From contig JACEFZ010014577.1 in NCBI GenBank assembly GCA_014155875.1, positions 5,001 to 69,000 on the forward strand: DNA of 64,000 bases. Direction: 5' to 3'. This stretch comes from Cepaea nemoralis. Lineage: Eukaryota > Mollusca > Gastropoda > Stylommatophora > Helicidae. This document shows, one piece after another, positions 9,993-20,889 of the stretch (positions are counted from its first letter, which is position 1; every line of letters starts with the position of its first letter). The notes under the pieces were generated by a model that searched no databases, was not told the DNA's origin, and saw only the letters and a list, made by a program, of their open reading frames with translations. Position numbers and translations under genes: made by a program.

Positions 9993-10258
9993 GTACTAAC
10001 ACTATATAGGTTTCCACAGCGGTGTTTCCAGCGCTTAACGATAATTGCTAATTGTCATCTGCGTCCGTAACATCTTTGCCGGTCTCTAATTTCACTTTTC
10101 CGCACACATGGGCGCGTCTCCACCCCACTCCCTTCCCGCTTGACCTTTGACCCGTGTACCATACATCCGGTCTATTGATCCACTGGCGCCCTACGTGTGT
10201 CAGACCTTCCAAGCTAGGACACGGTATTCAGATGAGTACATTCAATTTTAATTAGTTT

Positions 10259-10430
10259 AATAGTTTAATATTGTCATAGTGTGTTTCATGTAGTTTTGTG
10301 TTGGTTTGTATTTGTTTGTCCTGTGCTGACGAAGGCTTTGGCCGCAACGTCCAATTTGTCTCTTGTAGTCGTGTTTCAGTAAAGCTCACAATCTACTTCT
10401 CGTTTATTTGGGTGATTCATTCATTGCCTT
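10259..10430 (+). repeat. Penelope right terminal repeat
   Basis: Inverted match to 3171-3344. It carries the hammerhead-like motif at 10326-10351 and ends in 'gattcattcattgccttt'. Confidence 0.9.
10326..10351 (+). ncRNA. Hammerhead-ribozyme-like motif (right copy)
   Basis: CTGACGA at 10326-10332, a GGC-TTTG-GCC hairpin, then GCAAC and GTC ending at 10351. It has the same core change (GCAA for GAAA) as the left copy, so the change predates the split of the two repeats. A cleavage site, if any, would follow GTC at 10351. Confidence 0.45.
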
Positions 10431-10564
10431 TTTAAGCTTTACTGCAGTTCACCTCATTCTTATAACAAATAAATAATCATTAATAGGATATTTGCAGTTT
10501 TTTTTTTATTATTTTAAGCGACAGTAAAAAAGTTTAATATGATATATTAATCTAATATAAAGTT

Positions 10565-12592
10565 TTATCGAACATTTATGCCTGCAAGACTTTCTTTGAA
10601 GACATAGCCATCTTTGGTCCTAGAAGTGGTTCCAGTGATTGTAGATCTAGTAAGCTGTGCTTTAATACATGTAATTGAGACACTGGCGACATCTTCTACC
10701 TTAGGCTTAACAAATTTACCAGCAACCTTCTCACTCTTGCGCAAGAACTCTACCTCAACATCACCATCATCATCAATGTCTCCCCTTACAATTCCTACAT
10801 AGTAAACACAAGTCTTCTTTGTTCCATATTCACATAGCACACACTGGCCTTCAAACACCTCACGCACACCAGTCAAGCTAACCGTACACTCCTCATTTTC
10901 ACCAAATGAAACATCAGAATCTGTGTCATCACAAAACGAAATGTCAGTTTCTGGATCTGAATCAACATCAAGTTCTTTCAGCAGCTGTCTCTTTGCCTTT
11001 TTGGGTGGAACTTTTGCTGCCTTTTCTTTCAACACCGCTCTTTCCCTAATTCGATCCATTTCTGGCGTAGAAGTAGCCAGCATAGTTTTTCCTCTTTTCC
11101 TCATATTATTTGAATCTTTTCGCGGACCAGCTTTTGGTAGTCCTCTGAAAACATGAGGCGAAGTAAAGGAAGAAGTAGCTTTATGTTGAAGACTCCCTGA
11201 TATTTCCTGCAAGTCATCTACAAGGTTCTCAACATTACACTCTTTCTGATTTTCATGAAATTCTTGTGCAGTTTGATCTGTGCTGGTACCACAATGTGGA
11301 GATGCTGATCCTGTCTGTTCATTGCTTTCTAAAGTGGCATTTTCACTGTCCTTGCTGATGGGCCTGTTCGTTATTTCTGAAGGCATAAAATCATCTTCTG
11401 TAAAAACATCTTCGTTAAAGGGCCAAATACCTGACACTGCAAAGCCTGATTGATTGTTAATGGGAGTTGCCGCTTCAAGAAAAGCGTGGCCTCCTAGATT
11501 TGCAACTTGATAGATTGTCAGTGGTGTCCCAACATTTTTCATCATCCATGAATCACACGCATTGTTGTAGACCGACTTCATGGGTCCAAAAACTGAACGG
11601 TCCAAGGGCTGAGTTTTAGATGAGGTGTGTGGTGGCAACGTGATCACATGAATGTTGTTTTTCTTGCACAGTTCAAGTGATTCAAATGAAATGTGGGAAT
11701 CGTGATTGTCCAAGATCAAAATCAAAGGGAAGTCTTTGGAAGGTCTTGAATGCTTAATGAAGTGATTTATAACTTTGACGAAATTATCACGGGTCATCCA
11801 ACCTGATTCATTCACAAGGCCAAGGGAACCTTCAGGTGCTCCAGCAAGCATAACATTCTTAAAAATTTTCTGGGAAACACAAAAACTGGAGGGATAATGT
11901 GACCCGCAGCTGACACAATGCAACAGATTGTGACCAGTTCTCCTCTTTCTCTGGATGTCACCTGGCCTATTTGCTTCACTCCTCGTGGGGCAATTACTTT
12001 TGGCACTTTCTGTACAGTGGTCAGACCTGACTCATCCAAATTGTAGATTTGAGCTCCACTCACATTTAGTTTTGTAATGGTTTCCTTCACAATGTTGAAG
12101 AAGGTGCAAATATTATGTTTGTTGAAAGCTGTAGCTCTAGCCAGAGATGTTGCCTCAGGTTGCCTTATGGTCAGCTCGGGATTCCGTTGCAAAAATCCAC
12201 AAAGCCAGTCATTCCCTTGCCATCATTTGCTCATCCCAGGTTAAAGGATGTGCAATGTTATTGACTTTCGCCATCTCGTACGCCAAAATACGAACGTTTT
12301 TAGTTGTGAGTCCATGGAACATTCTTGCACAATCTTTCAAGTAACTAGCAAAATCAGCTTCTTGCTTAGCTGTGAAAACAAGGCTATGCCTATAATTTGG
12401 TACGAGTCTAGTAGGCAGACCATTTCCTTCTCTGTCTTTTGTAAGATTGTTATTGAGGGTAGAGCGAGCAATGCCGTACTCCCTTGCAGCTTTCCTCACT
12501 TTCATTCCATTTTTCACAGCATTAACAGCTTCTCTCATACGTTCCTCCGTAACGAGACCCTTGTTGATGTTTCTGATGTACAATCTTGGCAT
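10565..12592 (-). pseudogene. pogo/Tigger transposase (CENP-B-like), two frameshifts
   Basis: The start is taken at the MPRLYIRN methionine (12592). Residues 10-55 form a psq/CENP-B helix-turn-helix (MREAVNAVKNGMKVRKAARE, then YGIARSTL), followed by a second DNA-binding region. The DDE_1 catalytic domain shows IYNLDESGL (first Asp), LILDNHDSH (second Asp) and TQPLDRSVFGPMK (third Asp), so the triad is present. The tail is acidic and lysine-rich (residues after 300 or so). One extra base near 12213 and one indel in an A/T run near 11870 split the gene into three open segments (12592-12209, 12192-11812, 11923-10565). The product would bind the 23-bp ends and insert at TA. It is probably inactive as read, but the damage is slight. 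Confidence 0.92.
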
Positions 12593-12833
12593 CTGAAACA
12601 AAAGAGTGACAGAATTATATAACATTTAGAATGGTAGGCCTATCATTTGCAAAGAGATACTGATCATAGCACGAATGGCGTGCATCTTTAATAAATCACT
12701 GAAATCAAATTTGTTAACAGTTTTATTGGTCTAGATTTAGACCCCAGTATTAAAAAGAATCAATAATGCTGATATTCGAATGCAATCTTCAACACTTTTA
12801 ATAACAACAGACTGTCTTGTCAATTTCTTCTAT

Positions 12834-12882
12834 GGGGAGAAATGAACCATGGGGAGAAATGAACCGGTCCATTTCTCCCCCA
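12834..12882. repeat. Tigger right subterminal repeats
   Basis: Two direct copies of GGGGAGAAATGAACC, followed by an inverted copy GGTCCATTTCTCCCC. It mirrors the set at 3041-3122. Confidence 0.7.
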
Positions 12883-13224
12883 TCAATGTATTAAACTATT
12901 CAGCCATAAAGTCTCTTAAATATAATATTATATGCTATATTTTTTTATATGAACTCTTAAATAACAAGTAAATAAAGATATTAACGTAATTACCTTGTCC
13001 TGATTCCTGACTATGCGTCTGCTTTACGATGGTGTCTGGAACTGGAAAAAGAAACTTTAGTGCAGACAATTTTTCAAACATTGCGTGGGAACGACCTGTG
13101 CGGGAAGTCGATGGCAAATGAAAAATTCGGACTATGTTTGATGTTTAAAACAAACTTATTATGGTTTCACTTTCATTGCATCACAGCCAGGGGCCATGGA
13201 GGGGGTGGTCCATTTCTCCCCTAT

Positions 13225-13247
13225 GTCCATTTCTCCCCAGTCTCCCC
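13225..13247 (-). repeat. Tigger right terminal inverted repeat
   Basis: Perfect inverted match to 2850-2872, followed directly by the duplicated TA at 13248-13249. Confidence 0.95.
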
Positions 13248-13560
13248 TATCTGTAAAAAGATCTAACGTGATTATTCAGTATCTGTTAAAAGATCTAAAG
13301 TAATCATTCGGTATCTGTTAAAAGATCTTACGTGATAATTCAGTATCGGTTAAAAGATCTAAAGTAATCATTCAGTATCTGTTAAATCATCTAAAGTAAT
13401 AATTCGGTGTCTGTTAAATCATCTAAAGTAATGATTCGGTATCTGTTAAGTCATCTAATGTAATCATTCAGTATCTGCTAAAAGATCTAACGTGATCATT
13501 CGTATCTGTTAAAACATCTAAAGTAATCATTCAGTATCTGTTGAAAGATCTAAGATCAAC
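13248..13560. repeat. 32-bp minisatellite, right block
   Basis: About 10 further copies of the unit seen at 2262-2849, in the same orientation and phase across the Tigger insertion. A run of 17 G follows at 13638-13654. Confidence 0.93.
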
Positions 13561-13672
13561 CTGTCACAATAGTATTTAAAGATACAATGGGGCTTGAAAT
13601 GAAAACCTAATTTTTTTTAGGGTGGCGTGATGGAGGTGGGGGGGGGGGGGGGGGTGAATATATTCTAAACAA

Positions 13673-14690
13673 CTAAAGAACAAATGTATTATTTTTCGAT
13701 TTAGTCTCGACTGCGTTCAATGCAAGTCCTCCGTTGCCGATATAATGTTTGGATTCCTGTAGAAAAAAAATTCTTTTGGTTGCGTGTGTACCCACCCATC
13801 CATCACCTGCTGTACCTCTTCTTCGGGGCGAAAAGTCTTCGCTTCCAATGACTCTTTGAGTTATCCGAACAGCGGACATCTTTTGGGGCTGGGTCTGGCG
13901 AGTACTAGGGATGTGGTACACATTGAAAGTGAAAGTCTTCTACGGTTTCAGCCGTTGTACGGGCAGTATGTTGTCGAGCATTGTCATGTTGCAAAAGGAC
14001 ACCTTTACTCAGAAGTCCACGTCGTTTGGATTTGTTTGCGGGTAGAAGATGATTCATGAGAAGATCTATATACGTATCACTGGTGACAGTTTTCCCTCTT
14101 GGCATGTAGTACTTTACAATAACGTCTCGTTCATCCCAAAAGAGAGTCAGCGTAATCTTCCCTGCAGATGGCTGCATGCGAAACTTCTTTGGCTTCTGTG
14201 AAGGGTAATGACGCCATTCCTTGCTCGCTCTCTTCGTTTGCGATTCGTGGTAGTGAAACCAGGTTTACTCTCCAGTAACAATTCTTGATAGGAACCCATC
14301 ATCTTCTGCTTCACAACACTGCAAATGGTCTTGACAAGCATCAATGTCGTTGTATCAATTCTGGAGTAAGCTGCCGAGGCACCCACCTTACAGATACTTT
14401 GCGGTACTGTAGCACATCATGAATGATTTTTTGTGTGCTGAACCTTGAATGATGTCAAGATGTGCGGCAATGTCACGCACAGCCAATCTGCGGTTTTTCT
14501 GTACGACTTTCAACGGCTGCAATCGACTCCGGGGTCACTACTGCCTGTGCCTGACCTGGTCGTGAACAATCTGTCACAGACGTTATGCCGTGTTGAACCA
14601 TCCCACCCCATTCAAACACTTGCTGCACTGACTGGCTTACCTCACTATACTGGACCTTTATTCGCCGATGAATTTCTATAGATTTTACCG
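13673..14690 (-). pseudogene. Mariner transposase relic
   Basis: The minus strand, read through several frames, follows a mariner transposase from end to end. The N-terminal half lies at about 14690-14400 (helix-turn-helix region, IIHDVLQYRKVSVRWVPRQL). The catalytic core lies at 14180-13910: AGKITLTLFWDE, then YMPRGKTVTSDTY, then LLQHDNARQHTA, which holds the second catalytic Asp. The C-terminal region follows at 13900-13690. There are several frameshifts and stops, including one at the junction near 14165. I do not see convincing terminal inverted repeats. It is an old, inactive copy. Confidence 0.87.
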
Positions 14691-14954
14691 CTTCACTAAT
14701 TAAAACATGGATAAACAGAACGCTGCTCCTCTTTGGTGCATGTCAAAAGTTGGGCGACCATCTGTAAAATGTCCTTATGACGTCACCGTGTTAATCTATA
14801 TCGTGATGTTACGTGCTGAAAACCCTTGTCGTAACTCTATTGACAGGTTACAAGACATTGGCATAGCTATTGTAATTTCTATCACACTATTAATATTTTC
14901 ATTTTGAAGCCCTTTCGTATTTACCACATTTTTTTTTGGCATATCCTGTACAGG

Positions 14955-15215
14955 ACATCGTTGTCAACATCAGCATCTTTCAGTTGAGTGTTGATTTCTT
15001 AGCTTTTCAGCTGATTGTTGATTTCTTGGCAAGATTATGCTCAGTAGTTTGCCATTGCTTTCTGAGCGCCCGGCTCACATACCCCGTAAGGTACCGACGC
15101 GGTTAGAAGCTCTACCAATTCTCGCGGGCGTCAGGTTACTCACGAGAGTATACGGGATTATGGAGAAAGTCGCTAACACCTAGGCCAGGGAGACGGCGTA
15201 AACCTGTATACAAAT
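14955..15215 (-). mobile_element. SINE-A copy
   Basis: One of four copies of a tRNA-headed family (also at 16085, 20890 and 31142). Read on the minus strand, it has a head with a degenerate A box (TGGCCTAGGTG), then CAGAAAGCAATGGCAAACTA in the body, CTTGCCAAGAAATCAAC, and the end GTTGACAACGATGTCCTGT. A 25-bp stretch of the body (CAGCTGA..AAGAAATCAACA) is duplicated in this copy. Confidence 0.8.
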
Positions 15216-15724
15216 AGGATTACGGATTAAAACAAAATGAAACTATCAATACAATAATCTATTAAACTGATTACCTTCGAAAACCTGTAAACGTTTCGTT
15301 ATATTATCGATCTGGCTGTCTTTAAGATTCTGTAAACATAACTCTTTCACATTGATTTATATCTGTATACATGACAAAGGAGCCTAAAATTAGGCCTTGC
15401 GGCAGAACGAGCATGCCCATTTGACAAACGTACATGCTGTAGAGTGAAACGGATAATACATTATTGATTGCTTCCAATGCAAACGGTAAATATGTTTACA
15501 GATAGTGATTGAGATACGTATGAATGCTAACATAAACAAATGCATTCAAAAGAACATAACAGAAAGTATTTAGAAAATGGTCTTGCAATGTTTCAGATAA
15601 GATAAGTCAATTTGATCGACGGGTAGAAATTCTTAACAAAATGTATGAAACGGTTGAGTCCCCCTTCTCTTTCATGCCGGTGAGATCGATGCCTTCGTCG
15701 GTATAGAGTTGGTAAAATTAAGGG
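15216..15724. other. Unassigned A/T-rich DNA
   Basis: No gene, RNA or repeat recognised. Confidence 0.4.
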
Positions 15725-15850
15725 AGAGAGCAATCAGATGTTCCAGGTGTGCCATAACAACGAACAAACGAATGAACGAACGAACGAATGAACAATCTTT
15801 ATTTTCAAAGGGTTAAGAATTAGGCATGCAGGCCCGTCTCGCATAGCTAG
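15725..15850 (-). mobile_element. Retroposon 3' end with (GTTC)n tail
   Basis: Read on the minus strand: AGACGGGC.TGC, a spacer, TTTGAAAATAAAG with an AATAAA signal, then a GTTC/GTTT repeat tail (15764-15800). The same arrangement occurs on the plus strand at 25300-25424. Two copies with the same signal and tail indicate a retroposed family; its class is not visible. Confidence 0.65.
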
Positions 15851-16084
15851 GTCTCTTTGTCGTACCCATGTCGACACCGCTGATGTGTTCAAGGAAGTTA
15901 TATATGACGACCAATTCATCGAGTCTCAGAAGGGAACAAGGGATGGTTTGATCTGTGCGTTGATAAGAAAGAATTGTAGGGCTGAGAGGCCTTCAGCGTG
16001 TGGAATGGAGGTAAAAATAGAGCATATGTCTAGAACAGAATAATCTGTATATATTAAAATTAGTTGTATGCCCTTCACAGGACG

Positions 16085-16254
16085 TAGTAGTCAACCCCAG
16101 CATTTTGGCTGTTCGTTATTCCTGTGAAAGTTTTACGTTCAGTAGATTTTCATTGCTTTCTGAACGACCGGCACCTATACCTTTCTCGAAACAACCAGCA
16201 CCGCTGTGGTTCGAACCCGGGTATACGGGATTACGATTCGTCACGGAGACCGGC

Positions 16255-16258
<4 letters not shown>
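16085..16258 (-). mobile_element. SINE-A copy with clear B box
   Basis: The minus strand has GGGTTCGAACC, a perfect RNA polymerase III B box (16211-16221 region), then GGTCGTTCAGAAAGCAATG and the end GTTGACTACTACGTCCTGT. The A box has decayed. It is bordered by the TTA/TA microsatellite at 16255. Confidence 0.82.

Positions 16259-16338
<80 letters not shown>
16255..16338. repeat. (TTA)n then (TA)n microsatellite
   Basis: About 30 bp of TTA units (16255-16285) run into about 54 bp of TA (16284-16338). Confidence 0.97.
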
Positions 16339-16342
<4 letters not shown>

Positions 16343-16486
16343 GTGTGTGTGAGTATTATATATACATAGACCCGGTATTTATTACCGGGAGTCGGCTGGG
16401 GAAAGCTAAATGAAAGTAACGCATGCATTGTATCTTTGATATATGAAGGGAGGTTCGTAAGTAGAGGTTACTGTTCGTAAGTAAGG

Positions 16487-16880
16487 GGGCTGAGTGGTCT
16501 CGAGGTATGGTGTCCGTCTCGAGTGCTGGAGGTCCCGGGTTCAAGCCCCGGTGAATGCCGGGATTTTTTCACGTGGACTTCTAGTAATAAATTTCCCCTG
16601 GTCTCTGGGTAGTGAGATCGGACACCCGTGTGTATTGTTGCGCACGTAAAAAAAATCCCTTGGCAGTTGGAAATCGAAAAAGAGTAGCTTAACGGCGCTG
16701 CCCGGGCAAAATTTGGAGTTAAAATCTACCCAAAGTATTTCAGGATCCTCGCGGGTGCTACGGAGTTAGTGCGCTGAGCTGAGTTTCTCCGGATTTAGGC
16801 TTGAGTTAGGAGAAGAATGGAGCACTTATGGGTTACACCCGTTTGCCGTGATGTTAATCCGTCGACCAAACTAAACTAGT
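16487..16880 (+). mobile_element. tRNA-derived SINE (SINE-B)
   Basis: The head matches RNA polymerase III boxes: GGGCTGAGTGG at 16487-16497 (10 of 11 A-box positions) and GGTTCAAGCCC at 16538-16548 (B box). A body of about 330 bp follows with GCACGTAAAAAAAATCCCTT near 16640 and CCGTTTGCCGTGATGTTAAT near the end. The word GTAAGTA lies just before the head and again just after the body (near 16881), a possible short target duplication. Only one copy is in the window. Confidence 0.8.
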
Positions 16881-17009
16881 AAGTAGAGGTTGGAAGATAT
16901 AGTCAAGACACTCAGATTTGTTTAGTCGGACATGAGCAGACGTCGTTAGGGATTGTCAGGTTTATGTGTTTTTGGCAGCATGTAGAACGTAGGTTTGCCT
17001 ACGTCACAG

Positions 17010-17174
17010 TCATAGATGTCCAGTGAAGAGGCACTGGGTTGTCACGAATGAACTGGGTGATGGTGTTCCGAATCTTCCGCTTGTAGGAAAGTGAATGGTC
17101 ATCGGCGCAAGGGGTGAAGTGTTTGAGTTTGTTGATTTGGGACATACCTTCCTTGACATACATATCTTAACACC

Positions 17175-17234
<60 letters not shown>

Positions 17235-17700
17235 CCCTCTTACCACAGGCTCGATGACTGTGTCCTGTCGACGTAATAGTTGGGATAAGGCATGCCATTC
17301 TGGAGGGGATAGATTCGAGCGTTTCCGGCTAGAACAGGAAAGGTGCTTGATATCATGCAGTGTGTTAGCTATGTATAGGTCAAGAACGTTGTAAGCTCTG
17401 GAAGTTGGGGCCCAGGTGGAGCCGGATTTAACCAGAGATTGAAACATTTTTGGAGCTTGTGTGGTGTGATTATTGACAGGCTTAATTTTATGGTGAAACT
17501 TGAAGCAGGATCGTCTGTGGAAGTTGTCAATGTCCTCCGGGATATCATAACTGTCCAGGGACGCAGATGTGTTTCCAAGGCACCAGGGCCGGGTTATATA
17601 CTGGCCAAGACCTATTGACGCGTCCTCGTCGAGCGTCCTGGGCAAAAGGTCCCTTCGGGGTCCTGGCTAAAGTCAGTAGGATCGCCGATTCCTCCGAAGT
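17010..17700 (-). pseudogene. Decayed Penelope N-terminal fragment
   Basis: The minus-strand translation shows STWAPTSRAYNVLDLYIANT, LSPPEWHALSQLLRRQDTVI and a broken continuation MSRKVCPKSTN. These align with the Penelope ORF at 7832-8248 (ALDLYIDKTL, LTQLKRRDDIVIKP). It belongs to a clearly different Penelope lineage from the 3-10 kb element. The (AAC)n block at 17174-17236 sits exactly where the KPADKGG codons would be. Confidence 0.78.
17174..17236. repeat. (AAC)n microsatellite
   Basis: About 20 units of AAC embedded in the Penelope fragment. Confidence 0.97.
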
Positions 17701-17934
17701 CGGAGAGTGTCTGCCTGTACGGCGAGGAAGCACCAGTCTGCACACCAATAAGCCAGACATGGGACAACGGATACTCACTCAACCCTCAGGTACTGTATGA
17801 CATCACACTGATGTTGGACAACAGGATGCCTTCATACGACATACATGACTTCGCGTTGGAGCTCAAGCCAACGAACTCAAGCAAGCAAGCAATGACTGTC
17901 CAATCGAGAGAGTGGAGGGACAAAACTGACTTTT

Positions 17935-18120
17935 ACCAAATGCAATGTGTTCTTTAGGAGGCAGAAGTAGATCAGGTGGGACCTAGATATCACCATTAAT
18001 ATCAGCCAAAAGGTCTCACTACCTCCATATACTATAAGCCTACTGATGCTCACCGTTTCCTCCCTTACAGTTCATCCCACCCTAAGACCGACACATCAAT
18101 TCGCGTTGTTGTCGTGTAAC
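17935..18120 (+). pseudogene. Decayed Penelope RT thumb fragment
   Basis: The plus-strand reading around 18015-18090 gives YYKPTDAHRFLPYSSSHP, close to YYKPTDSHSFLLYTSSHPP of the element at 8955-9010. It lies in the opposite orientation to the neighbouring N-terminal fragment, so this is another broken or inverted Penelope copy. Confidence 0.75.
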
Positions 18121-18167
18121 TTATTTTTACGTAATTATTAGCATTATGTTTACTCTATGAACTCCAT

Positions 18168-20535
18168 TTGCCGGCGTCGTTTTCGTTGAAAGGTATGTAC
18201 ACTGTGTGTTTATTATCTTTATTATATAGACAGAGGACCACGACGACACTCTCTCAGTTGTGCGAGGGGGTCGGGACAGACGAAGAATGGACAATCACAG
18301 CTGAGATATTGCGTGCGATGCTCAAGAAATCACCTAACACCGCCCCAGGCCCAGACGGCATCCGATATGGTGACCTACTGGTGATATCAGATGATGACAT
18401 GGAAGAACTGGCCAGAGAATTCAACACCAGTATCCAGAGGGGTCAGGTCAAAGAAGAATGGCTACACAGCTACTTGCTGCCGCTGCCAAAACCGAACAAA
18501 GACCATTCCAAGATAAGCGGCTACAGAATCATTACGATGCAGAATACTGTTGGCAAGCTACTGGAGAAAATTGTAGCACACAGACTTGCTTGGGACTTGG
18601 AACAGCTCGGCTGCTTCCCGCCCACACTTGGAGGATACAGACGCAACAAAGAGTCATGGCTGAATGCGGCTGTCTTTGCTCAAGATGTTTACGAAGGATT
18701 TCAGGTCAGAGAAGAGACATGTGCGGCCGCCATAGACTTAGAGGACGCATATAACAGAGTATCTTTCGAGCACTTGATGCAAACCCTCCTCAGACTGAAA
18801 GTGCACCCTCACCTTGTACGATGGATAGCTGCAGTTCTGCTCCAAAGGAAGGTGGTGCTAAGATGCGGGAGTTGGTCTTCTGAGCCGATAACGATATGTC
18901 CAGGATTGCCGCAGGGTTCACCACTGTCACCAGTACTATTCAACGTGTATACGGTGCCGATCACTGAACAACAGTTGGACGGGAGGGGTAGGACTCTGTC
19001 ATTCGTTGACGACATCCTCGTGTATCGACAGGGTCGAGATAGACAGGCGGTTGCCAATGATATGCAGGGCGAACTAGATCGAATTTCCTCATGGTGTGCT
19101 GATGCCGATGCCCTTGTCAACCCTGCAAAGGCAACGGTTACATGGTTCTCACTAAACAACCATATTGTGAAAACAGACCTGCCGGCAGTAAGAATGGATG
19201 GGAGCAGTTTGAGTAGAACCCAGTCAATGACATATCTTGGCGTGAGGCTTGATCGTAGCCTGTCCTTCAGAGATCATGTCGATTATGTCATAACGAAGGC
19301 TCGAAAACGGTTTGTCAGCAATGAGAGTCATGGCGACTTCCAATATCGAGCAAAGACTGCTAATACTTCTGTTCCAAGGACTTGTGCTTTCACGCATCGA
19401 GTATGCCCTGGCCATCCTCACTGTCAGCCCTACACAGATTGGAAGACTCGAAAAGGTACAAAACGAAGCCATGCGCATCATTTTGGGCTGCACTAGAGAC
19501 ACCAGCTGTGTAGCAATGAGATACCTCCTTGACTTCCCGACAATGGAACACAGGATCAAGATCTGGAGAGCTCGTGCATACTTAAAAATAAGTGCAGATG
19601 AGCAGCACCCTCTGCATGACGCTATATTCAGAGAAAAGGGTGACAGGCTAAAGAGGGGCAAATCATGGATGGGTCGGGCGGAAGATGTCGTCAGACAGGT
19701 CTGCAGTCTTACCAGTATCAACCCCGGCAAGGAATGGGTGCCGGTGCCTCCAGCCTTTAAGTGCACTTTCTCCTGCATTATCACACTCGACAGACGGTGC
19801 AGAGAGCAGAACCCTGCCGCTGTCAATGCAGAGGTTAACGCGCTCATCTATGAACACTCAGATAGCCCCGAAGTGCTCATCTATACAGATGGATCTGTTG
19901 TAAAGCAGCAGAGAAGTGCGTGGGCATTTACAGCCCGTTCAGCGGGCCGAACCGTTCAAGAATCCAGTGGTGCCCACTCTATGACCACGAGCAGCATGAC
20001 GATGGAGGTGATGGCAGTTACACAGGCTTTCATATGGCTGGAATCACAGCATTATACCAACGTGTGTGTACTAAGTGATTCAATGAGCATGATTCAGAAG
20101 GTCGAAGCTGGATCTGTACGTAGACAGTGGACTGAATCGCTGCGGAAGTCTGTTGTCCGTAAAGTCACCTTCATCTTCGTCCCGGGACATGCGGGAGTCG
20201 AGGGAAATGAACGAGCTGACAAACTGGCTGGCTCTGCACCCCCTGTAGATGGCCAGCCTATGGATCGTGCCGATGTCATTAACGTCCTTAAAGATTTGGC
20301 GAGAACAGAGGATTTTGACGTCAGTGATTCCACATCGCTGTCCAGGATGAAAGACCTGGGAGTAAGAATCGGCACAGCCAGACGCGAGAGGTACATCGGG
20401 AAAACAAAGTGCCTCGTCAACCAACACAGAACTGGCACTATTAGCCACCGGACGCTGATGCATATGCTGGGGGGAGGATCTGAGCACCTATGGACATGTC
20501 CGGAGTGCAACGAAGATACCCCAACTGATAACTGA
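18168..20535 (+). pseudogene. Non-LTR retrotransposon RT plus RNase H, 5'-truncated, one frameshift
   Basis: The first frame (18168-19310) holds the reverse transcriptase: PNTAPGPDGIRYGDL, LPLPKPNKD, AAIDLEDAYNRV (catalytic Asp), GLPQGSPLSPVLFNVY and the active site FVDDILVY near 19005. The second frame (from 19312) continues the thumb and then an RNase H domain: LIYTDGSV (first Asp), MEVMAVTQAF (Glu), VLSDSMSM (Asp) and FVPGHAGVEGNERADKLAGS. The domain order RT then RNase H without a preceding endonuclease shows 5' truncation; I/Jockey-group LINEs carry such an RNase H. A single extra T at 19311-19313 separates the frames. It ends with ..CPECNE and a CTGATAA repeat tail. Otherwise well preserved, so it was inserted fairly recently. 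Confidence 0.9.
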
Positions 20536-20559
20536 TAACTGATAACTGATAACTGATAA

Positions 20560-20626
<67 letters not shown>
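20524..20626. repeat. (CTGATAA)n tail then (TA)n
   Basis: Six near-perfect CTGATAA units directly follow the LINE ORF and act as its 3' tail. They run into about 64 bp of TA. Confidence 0.95.
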
Positions 20627-20631
<5 letters not shown>

Positions 20632-20889
20632 AGTTTATTATATAAGTATTTTGGAGATATATCACCTACCTTGTGTAGATCTATGTTTAATTGCAAGCAC
20701 GAAGAAATCAGGAGGTTTAGAGTGTGATAAATATGAAGAACAATGAGTACATGAAGACGAAGAGGGACAAATAAAGGCTGTGTATTTACTGAGAACACAA
20801 ATGAAACGTTCGATGTTAAGTTAACCAACATGAAGTGGGCCTAATTCTATGTTTAATTCACAACACAAAGAATTTTGAAAGAGTAACCA

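Larger units (their letters stand above)
3173..10460 (+). mobile_element. Penelope-like element with a head-to-head inverted partial copy
   Basis: This is a composite retroelement inserted into the Tigger transposon. A 13-bp duplication TATAACAAATAAA flanks it at 3160-3172 and 10461-10473. The right part (7832-10430) runs on the plus strand and encodes an N-terminal region, a reverse transcriptase and a C-terminal GIY-YIG domain. The left part (3173-7831) is an inverted copy of only the 3' half, joined head to head at about 7831/7832, and is itself interrupted by a LINE at 3345-6583. Both outer ends carry the same inverted terminal repeat of about 170 bp. Inverted terminal repeats and partial copies are known for Penelope-like elements. 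The last 30 bp (10431-10460) have no partner on the left. Confidence 0.88.
2850..13247 (-). mobile_element. pogo/Tigger-type DNA transposon, composite (interrupted by a Penelope-like element)
   Basis: The left end begins GGGGAGACTGGGGAGAAATG and the right end is its reverse complement, giving a 23-bp perfect terminal inverted repeat (2850-2872, 13225-13247). It is flanked by the dinucleotide TA at 2848-2849 and 13248-13249, the pogo/Tigger target duplication. Removing the element with one TA rebuilds a normal minisatellite unit (cattcagTAtctgt). The transposon itself is 2850-3172 plus 10461-13247, about 3.1 kb, and carries a CENP-B-like transposase on the minus strand. The remaining 7.3 kb is a later insertion. 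Element class, ends and target site all agree. Confidence 0.95.

Noticed and set aside
6584..10250. Inverted Penelope arms as a pure assembly palindrome
   Set aside because: The arms differ by independent indels, a LINE interrupts only one, and the whole unit is bounded by a 13-bp duplication. It is kept as real, though reads should confirm it.
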